A stretch of DNA of 18,486 nt from Tychonema litorale BBK16. Its GTDB lineage: Bacteria > Cyanobacteriota > Cyanobacteriia > Cyanobacteriales > Microcoleaceae. Made by a program: the position numbers and the translations under genes. The stretch is taken from positions 1 to 18,486 of the forward strand of contig NZ_JAKJHX010000104.1 of NCBI RefSeq assembly GCF_021648855.1, written 5' to 3'. Of the stretch, positions 14,603 through 18,486 are shown in pieces. The first letter of the stretch is position 1. The number at the start of each line of letters is the position of its first letter. A model generated the notes under the pieces. That model saw only the letters and a list, made by a program, of their open reading frames with translations, did not search any database and was not told where the DNA came from.

Positions 14603-16345
14603 ATGTCCAAATTTAGCATCTACTATCCCGAATTGCATATGAGCCATTATGACGTTGTGATTGTGGGCGGAGGCCCTGCTGGTACTACTGCTGGGACTCT
14701 GCTCAAGAAATACAATCCAAATCTGAGCGTGCTAATTGTAGAGAAAGAAAAGTTTCCTCGCGATCATGTTGGGGAAAGCCAATTACCTCAAATTAGTGAT
14801 GTGCTTCAAGAAATGGGATGCTGGGATAAAGTAGAAGCAGCGGACTTCCCGATTAAAATTGGTGCTACCTATCGCTGGGGAACCGATCCAAATCCTTGGG
14901 ATTTTAATTTTATTAACCCTGAACGGTTTCAAAATGAGCTGCGTCCTGCTAAATTTGAGGGACAAAGACGGCAAACTGCTTTCCAGGTCGATCGCGCAAA
15001 GTATGATGACATTCTGCTAAGACACGCCGAAGAAATGGGATGTGTGGTCAGAGAAGAAACTGCGGTTGTTAAAGTAGATACAGAGGGCGATCGCATTATT
15101 GCTCTTCACTTGCGATCGCAGGAACAAATCACAGCCCGTTACTACATCGACGCTTCTGGCCACATCGGCGTACTGCGCCGAGCTTTGGGAGTAGAAACAC
15201 ACTGTCCGACACGACTACAAAATATCGCTATCTGGGACTATTGGACAAACGCTGAATGGGCTGAGTGTATTGGGGTGGGTGGCACTCGCGTACAGGTAAT
15301 GAGCTTGAGTCACGGATGGATTTGGTTCATTCCCTTGGGGCCAACTCGCACCAGCATCGGCTTCATTTGCCCTGCGGAACATTACAAGGAAATGAAAAAG
15401 CGACCAGAGGAAATATATACCGAAGCGCTAAATAGCGAACCTCGCATCAGCAAGTTAATCGCTAATGCTACCAGTACGGGCAATATTGAAACCACAAAAG
15501 ACTGGTCATTTTTGTCTGAAAAAACAGTAGGAGAAAACTGGTTTTTGGTCGGAGAAGCTGCGGGCTTTGCTGACCCAATTTTAGCGGCTGGCATGACTTT
15601 GGCTCACACAGGTGCGCGGGAATTAGCTTACACGATTTTGGCGTTAGAGCAAGAGACAAATGATGCTCAATGGCTCAAAACTCAGTATGATGAGAATCAG
15701 CGTCGCCGAGTTAAACAGCACATTCGTTTCGCCGATTATTGGTATGCTGCGAATGGTCAATTCACCGATTTACAAGAGTATTCAAGTGAAATTGCGCGAG
15801 ATTCTGGATTAAATTTAAGCCCCGAAAAAGCTTTTCAGTGGTTAGCTCAAGGTGGATTTACTAATGATATTTTGGGTCAAGCTGTGATTGCTGGAGTTGA
15901 TTTGACTTCGATCAAGCAGGTGATTCAGCGCTTTTCACAGGAGGAGGTTCCTTGGCTACTTTCTGCCTACAATGTGTTTCAGCTAGATTTATTGGATGCG
16001 GAGATTGAGTTTGTAGCTGTTTATGATGCTGGTCAAATTAAAAAGATTAAGTGTTATGTAAAGAATGGTCAGCGGTTGCCTGCTACAGGATTATATGGTT
16101 TGCTGATTGAGATTTTGAACCGTACTGAGTGCATTGAACAAATTTATCGGCAGTTGGTGTTAGTGTTAAAAGAGCGTTTTTCTGTGCAACACGCTCGTGT
16201 AGTTCTTCATCAAGCCCTTGGTTGTTTGGAGGTGATGGTGAGTTCTGGTATTGTCAAGGCAATGTTGAACCCGGATTTGTCTAAGTTGAATATTTCTATT
16301 CCGATGGAAGGTGAGTTAATTCATACTCACAGAGATGCGAATTAA
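14603..16345 (+). CDS. flavin-dependent halogenase-like oxidoreductase with C-terminal winged-helix-like extension
   Basis: A 580-residue FAD enzyme of the tryptophan/phenol halogenase superfamily. GGGPAG (22-27) binds FAD. FPRDHVGES (51-59) is typical of flavin halogenases. Lys85 in IKIGATYRWG is at the catalytic lysine position. GWIWFIP (238-244) matches the halogenase signature GWxWxIP. GEAAGFADP (317-325) is the second FAD motif. In the FxxPxxSxG motif used to separate halogenases from monooxygenases, Ser is replaced by Ala (F322..P325..A328.G330), so halogenation is not assured. Residues ~466-552 (two strands, then RLPATGLYGLL...IEQIYRQL...LHQALGCLEVMVSSGIV) recall the PqqD/RRE winged-helix plan that binds RiPP leader peptides. 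M13 (ATG at 14639) is an equally good start, since GGGPAG normally lies near residue 10. It is downstream of the repeat-peptide gene and probably acts on it. Confidence 0.82.
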   Translation: MSKFSIYYPELHMSHYDVVIVGGGPAGTTAGTLLKKYNPNLSVLIVEKEKFPRDHVGESQLPQISDVLQEMGCWDKVEAADFPIKIGATYRWGTDPNPWDFNFINPERFQNELRPAKFEGQRRQTAFQVDRAKYDDILLRHAEEMGCVVREETAVVKVDTEGDRIIALHLRSQEQITARYYIDASGHIGVLRRALGVETHCPTRLQNIAIWDYWTNAEWAECIGVGGTRVQVMSLSHGWIWFIPLGPTRTSIGFICPAEHYKEMKKRPEEIYTEALNSEPRISKLIANATSTGNIETTKDWSFLSEKTVGENWFLVGEAAGFADPILAAGMTLAHTGARELAYTILALEQETNDAQWLKTQYDENQRRRVKQHIRFADYWYAANGQFTDLQEYSSEIARDSGLNLSPEKAFQWLAQGGFTNDILGQAVIAGVDLTSIKQVIQRFSQEEVPWLLSAYNVFQLDLLDAEIEFVAVYDAGQIKKIKCYVKNGQRLPATGLYGLLIEILNRTECIEQIYRQLVLVLKERFSVQHARVVLHQALGCLEVMVSSGIVKAMLNPDLSKLNISIPMEGELIHTHRDAN

Positions 16346-16388
16346 GCGGCTACAAGAAAGCTTGGCTTAAAACCATTAAACCGTTTTT

Positions 16389-16421
16389 AGCTCCCCGACT
16401 TCTTTAAGAAGTCGGGGAGCT
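16389..16421. terminator. strong hairpin after the flavoenzyme gene
   Basis: A 16-bp near-perfect stem (AGCTCCCCGACTTCTT and its complement) with a one-base centre, 43 bases after the stop codon. No T run follows on the plus strand. It is a common cyanobacterial repeat type that may serve to end the cluster transcript. Confidence 0.6.
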
Positions 16422-16457
16422 GGTTATTGGTTATTCTAAATACTAAGATTATTCAAA

Positions 16458-16501
16458 ACTAAAAGTCTGAAGCTAGAAAACTCTAACTTCAGACTTTTAG
16501 T
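16458..16501 (-). terminator. terminator of tRNA-Asn
   Basis: A perfect 15-bp inverted repeat (16458-16472 with 16487-16501). Read on the minus strand it begins two bases after the tRNA 3' end and is followed by TTTTG, as expected of an intrinsic terminator. Confidence 0.7.
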
Positions 16502-16503
16502 AA

Positions 16504-16575
16504 CTCCCCGGGTAGGATTTGAACCTACGACCAATCGGTTAACAGCCGACCGCTCTACCACTGAGCTACCGAGGA
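16504..16575 (-). tRNA. tRNA-Asn (anticodon GUU)
   Basis: A 72-base cloverleaf. Acceptor TCCTCGG pairs with CCGGGGA (one G-U pair) and the discriminator is G. The D stem is GCTC/GAGC. The anticodon arm is GTCGG-CTGTTAA-CCGAT with anticodon GTT. The T arm is GTAGG-TTCAAAT-CCTAC. CCA is not encoded, as usual in cyanobacteria. A strong hairpin follows directly downstream. Confidence 0.97.
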
Positions 16576-16604
16576 ATGGGGCTTTTTGCTTGCCACATTT
16601 ACTA

Positions 16605-16634
16605 ATAGTAATACGAACATACTGAATTTGGCAA
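16605..16634 (-). promoter_or_regulatory. likely promoter of tRNA-Asn
   Basis: On the minus strand TTGCCA (16629-16634) and TACTAT (16605-16610) are 18 bases apart, placing the transcript start about 20-25 bases before the tRNA. Assigned by eye. Confidence 0.45.
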
Positions 16635-16684
16635 GGCCTTTGGCAAACTTTTTTTTAAATCATACAGAATAAGGGTTTCAGGAG

Positions 16685-17239
16685 TTAAGGCAGTCCCATT
16701 CTTAGTCTAGCGAGACGCTGTTGGGATTCGGGATCGAGAGAACTGGCGAGAAAGCGACTGGAAGTTTTTTTGCGAGATTTGTGCAGGCGTTCGCTGCGGC
16801 GGGCGGTGGATTCGACGTCAGCAGCCAGTTGATCCGCTGACATCCATTCGGCGCCGTAGCCGACGACGGTTAGTTGCTGCGCTCGGTCTGAGGTGGCGAC
16901 AATCATGCGGCCTTTTCCCGATCGCGATCGCAATTCATAACGCAAATTAGCACAAGATTTTTCAATATAAGTATCTGCTGTTTGACCAAATTCAGTGTAG
17001 TGCACCGATAAATGTTTTGTAATAATTTCTTTGACGCTGGGAGTATCTCGATAGTGAGCATCAAACACGAGTCGAGCCTCAAAATCTTGAACAGCGCTGT
17101 AGTTAACTAAAACCTCAATTAACTCGCGGCGAGCTGTTTCGAGTTCATCGCGATCGCGTTTCTCTCGGAGTCGAGGCCAAAGCCCTATCATGTTATAGCC
17201 GTCTACAAGTAAAACCGCTTGGGATATATAGGTTGACAT
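16685..17239 (-). CDS. NYN-domain RNase, YacP/Rae1-like
   Basis: A 184-residue PIN-like NYN-domain protein of the YacP family (formerly DUF901); Bacillus Rae1 is a ribosome-associated endonuclease that cuts mRNA in the A site. The acidic centre is visible: LLVDGYNMIG (Asp13, Asn16), LVFDAHYR (Asp60), TADTYIE (Asp89) and ATSDRAQQ (Asp118). The C-terminus after residue ~143 is very basic (RRSERLHKSRKK), fitting RNA or ribosome contact. Length is close to the usual ~170. The ATG at 17239 has no close Shine-Dalgarno. It lies downstream of murI on the same strand across a 249-bp gap with a hairpin, so it is probably a separate transcript. In plastid and cyanobacterial relatives the target is unknown, so the nuclease role is inferred from family. 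Confidence 0.88.
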   Translation of the reverse strand: MSTYISQAVLLVDGYNMIGLWPRLREKRDRDELETARRELIEVLVNYSAVQDFEARLVFDAHYRDTPSVKEIITKHLSVHYTEFGQTADTYIEKSCANLRYELRSRSGKGRMIVATSDRAQQLTVVGYGAEWMSADQLAADVESTARRSERLHKSRKKTSSRFLASSLDPESQQRLARLRMGLP

Positions 17240-17420
17240 GGTTCAAGGCTGAAAGTCTCCAGCAGGTAGAGGACAATATTTGCATTGTTTATCAAAGCTT
17301 TTGTTATATATTATGACAAATTGTTGTCTGATTGCTAGGTTTTGACCGATCGCGATTTCCAGCCAAAGATAGCCATTGACAGAGATCACAGATTAAAAAT
17401 TCCACCAAAAATCAACCCCC

Positions 17421-17447
17421 CAAATCCTGATTCTTCTAAAGGATTTG
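17421..17447 (-). terminator. hairpin downstream of murI
   Basis: CAAATCCT (17421-17428) and AGGATTTG (17440-17447) form a perfect 8-bp stem about 40 bases past the murI stop. On the minus strand a G run and then GATTTTT follow, so termination is plausible but not classical. The rest of 17240-17488 shows no gene; it probably holds the yacP promoter. Confidence 0.4.
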
Positions 17448-17488
17448 AGAGGTTAGCTTGGTAAGAGATTCGATCGATAAATCTGGGC

Positions 17489-18328
17489 TTATTCAGCAGA
17501 TTCAATCGGTACGGGCGATCGTACAATAGTCGGCAGTATAACTTTCTCAACCGCAGGAGTACAGCCAAGCCACTGCACAGACAAGTCCGCAAACTGCTCT
17601 GGCTGACCACTGACACAAAAACGAGTCGGCAAAACAGTACCAGCATTCCGCAGCCCCAACAGCTCCAACTCCTGAGCAGCAGCAGCCACCACCCGCACAG
17701 CCGGATCGATTAAATTCACACCAGCAGGTAAGAGCGATCGCAATACCGGAGCCAATAACGGATAATGAGTACAGCCATAAATCAGCGTATCGATGCGCTG
17801 CTGAATCAAAGGAGCCAAATATTCCCGTGCTACCTCAGAAGTGTAGGCATCATAAATGCGGTTTTGCTCAATTAGTGGCACAAAAGCCGGACAGCTAACC
17901 TGCCAAACCCGGCAAGAATTATCCATTTCCAAAATCGCATTGCGATAAGCATTGGAAGCCGCCGTAGCAGGCGTGGCGATTACGCCGATGCGCTTCCCTT
18001 GCTGGACAGCAGCCTGGGCCCCTGGCAGAATAACTCCCAGTACCGGAATATCAAACTCAGCCTGCACCATCTCCATCGCCAAAGCAGAACTGGTGTTGCA
18101 GGCCATAATCACCATTTTCACATCCTGTTCGACCAGCCAAACCATAATTTCGCGGACAAACTGCACAATCTCCGCAGCCGTGCGAGTACCGTAAGGTAGC
18201 CTCGCCGTATCCCCAAAATAAAGTATTGATTCGTTGGGCAATTGTCGGTACAACTCCCTCAAAACAGTCAAACCACCTACACCGCTATCAAAAATACCGA
18301 TTCTTTGTTGTCCAGAGTCTGTTGTCAT
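17489..18328 (-). CDS. murI: glutamate racemase
   Basis: This 279-residue enzyme converts L-glutamate to D-glutamate for peptidoglycan precursors in the cytosol. The family marks are complete: IGIFDSGVGGLTVLREL with the Asp14-Ser15 pair, YFGDTARLPYG (37-47), the first catalytic Cys77 in MACNTSSA, and the second Cys186 in YGCTHYP with His188. No cofactor-binding domain is expected, since the two cysteines act as acid and base. Length is typical (260-285). The ATG at 18328 gives the usual short leader (MTTDSGQQ) before the first strand; no Shine-Dalgarno is seen, which is common in cyanobacteria. Heptanucleotide repeat arrays occupy its upstream region, so its promoter lies in or beyond them. 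Confidence 0.97.
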   Translation of the reverse strand: MTTDSGQQRIGIFDSGVGGLTVLRELYRQLPNESILYFGDTARLPYGTRTAAEIVQFVREIMVWLVEQDVKMVIMACNTSSALAMEMVQAEFDIPVLGVILPGAQAAVQQGKRIGVIATPATAASNAYRNAILEMDNSCRVWQVSCPAFVPLIEQNRIYDAYTSEVAREYLAPLIQQRIDTLIYGCTHYPLLAPVLRSLLPAGVNLIDPAVRVVAAAAQELELLGLRNAGTVLPTRFCVSGQPEQFADLSVQWLGCTPAVEKVILPTIVRSPVPIESAE

Positions 18329-18351
18329 TTTTTAATGATTAATTGTTAGTT

Positions 18352-18407
18352 GACTGTTGACTGTTGGCTGTTCACTGTTCACTGTTCACTGTTCACTGTT
18401 CACTGTT
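18352..18407. repeat. heptanucleotide tandem repeat, eight units
   Basis: Two GACTGTT, one GGCTGTT and five CACTGTT units, without interruption. Such 7-bp short tandemly repeated sequences (STRR type) are characteristic of filamentous cyanobacteria. The array begins 24 bp upstream of the murI start. Confidence 0.95.
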
Positions 18408-18420
18408 GTCATTAGTTATC

Positions 18421-18486
18421 AATACCCAATACCCAATGCCCAATGCCCAATGCCCAATGCCCAATGCCCAATGCCCAATGCCCAAT
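18421..18486. repeat. second heptanucleotide tandem repeat, running off the window
   Basis: Two AATACCC units followed by seven AATGCCC units and a partial unit that meets the window end. It is a different 7-mer from the neighbouring array and separated from it by 13 bases. Total copy number cannot be known. Confidence 0.95.

Noticed and set aside
16389..16421. Classical rho-independent terminator
   Set aside because: The stem is strong, but no T run follows on the plus strand. I keep it only as a hairpin of likely transcript-end function.
17386..17646. Minus-strand 86-codon ORF overlapping the murI 3' end
   Set aside because: It is out of frame with murI, has no family features and no ribosome site.

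Overview
The window looks like a chromosomal segment of a filamentous, probably non-heterocystous, cyanobacterium of the Oscillatoria/Microcoleus type. The evidence is many HIP1-type octamers (GCGATCGC), short dispersed palindromes between genes, heptanucleotide tandem repeats at the right end, and cyanobacterial-type genes: a giant Ser/Thr-His kinase, a proline-rich PilT paralogue and a YacP-family NYN protein. The genus is inferred, not proven. There is no transposase gene, rRNA gene or CRISPR array.

Left part (1-6814): two TerD-family genes, the first cut by the window edge, face a DUF58 membrane-protein gene. That gene diverges from a PilT-type retraction ATPase gene. Next come a long NAD-dependent sugar epimerase/dehydratase and a membrane-attached family 2 glycosyltransferase, which suggests surface polysaccharide synthesis. 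Middle part (6928-12861): a single minus-strand gene encodes a 1977-residue sensor with Ser/Thr kinase, AAA/NTPase, TPR-like, GAF, PAS and histidine kinase modules.

The most interesting part is 13356-16345. Three co-directional genes encode (i) a heme-oxygenase-fold protein with an HxxxExxH metal-ligand signature, (ii) a 72-residue peptide made almost entirely of five tandem copies of TENLDIAHTW (the last diverged to TENLDIAQSF), and (iii) a flavin-dependent halogenase-like oxidoreductase whose C-terminal extension resembles a small winged-helix, RRE/PqqD-like domain. I read this as a candidate ribosomally made, multi-core modified-peptide (RiPP) system, with the Trp or another residue of each repeat modified by the two oxidative enzymes. 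The peptide reading frame is supported by a good ribosome-binding site and by exclusively synonymous changes among the first four repeats. A 123-bp MITE-like hairpin element with a 6-bp target duplication sits exactly behind the peptide stop codon. It may terminate or attenuate transcription between peptide and enzyme. No peptidase or exporter is visible.

Right part (16389-18486): hairpins, tRNA-Asn(GUU), a YacP/Rae1-like NYN-domain nuclease and glutamate racemase murI, all on the minus strand. Two heptanucleotide tandem-repeat arrays follow and run off the window end. Two genes (the first terD-like gene and the giant kinase) carry short GC-rich palindromes of intergenic-repeat type inside their reading frames.
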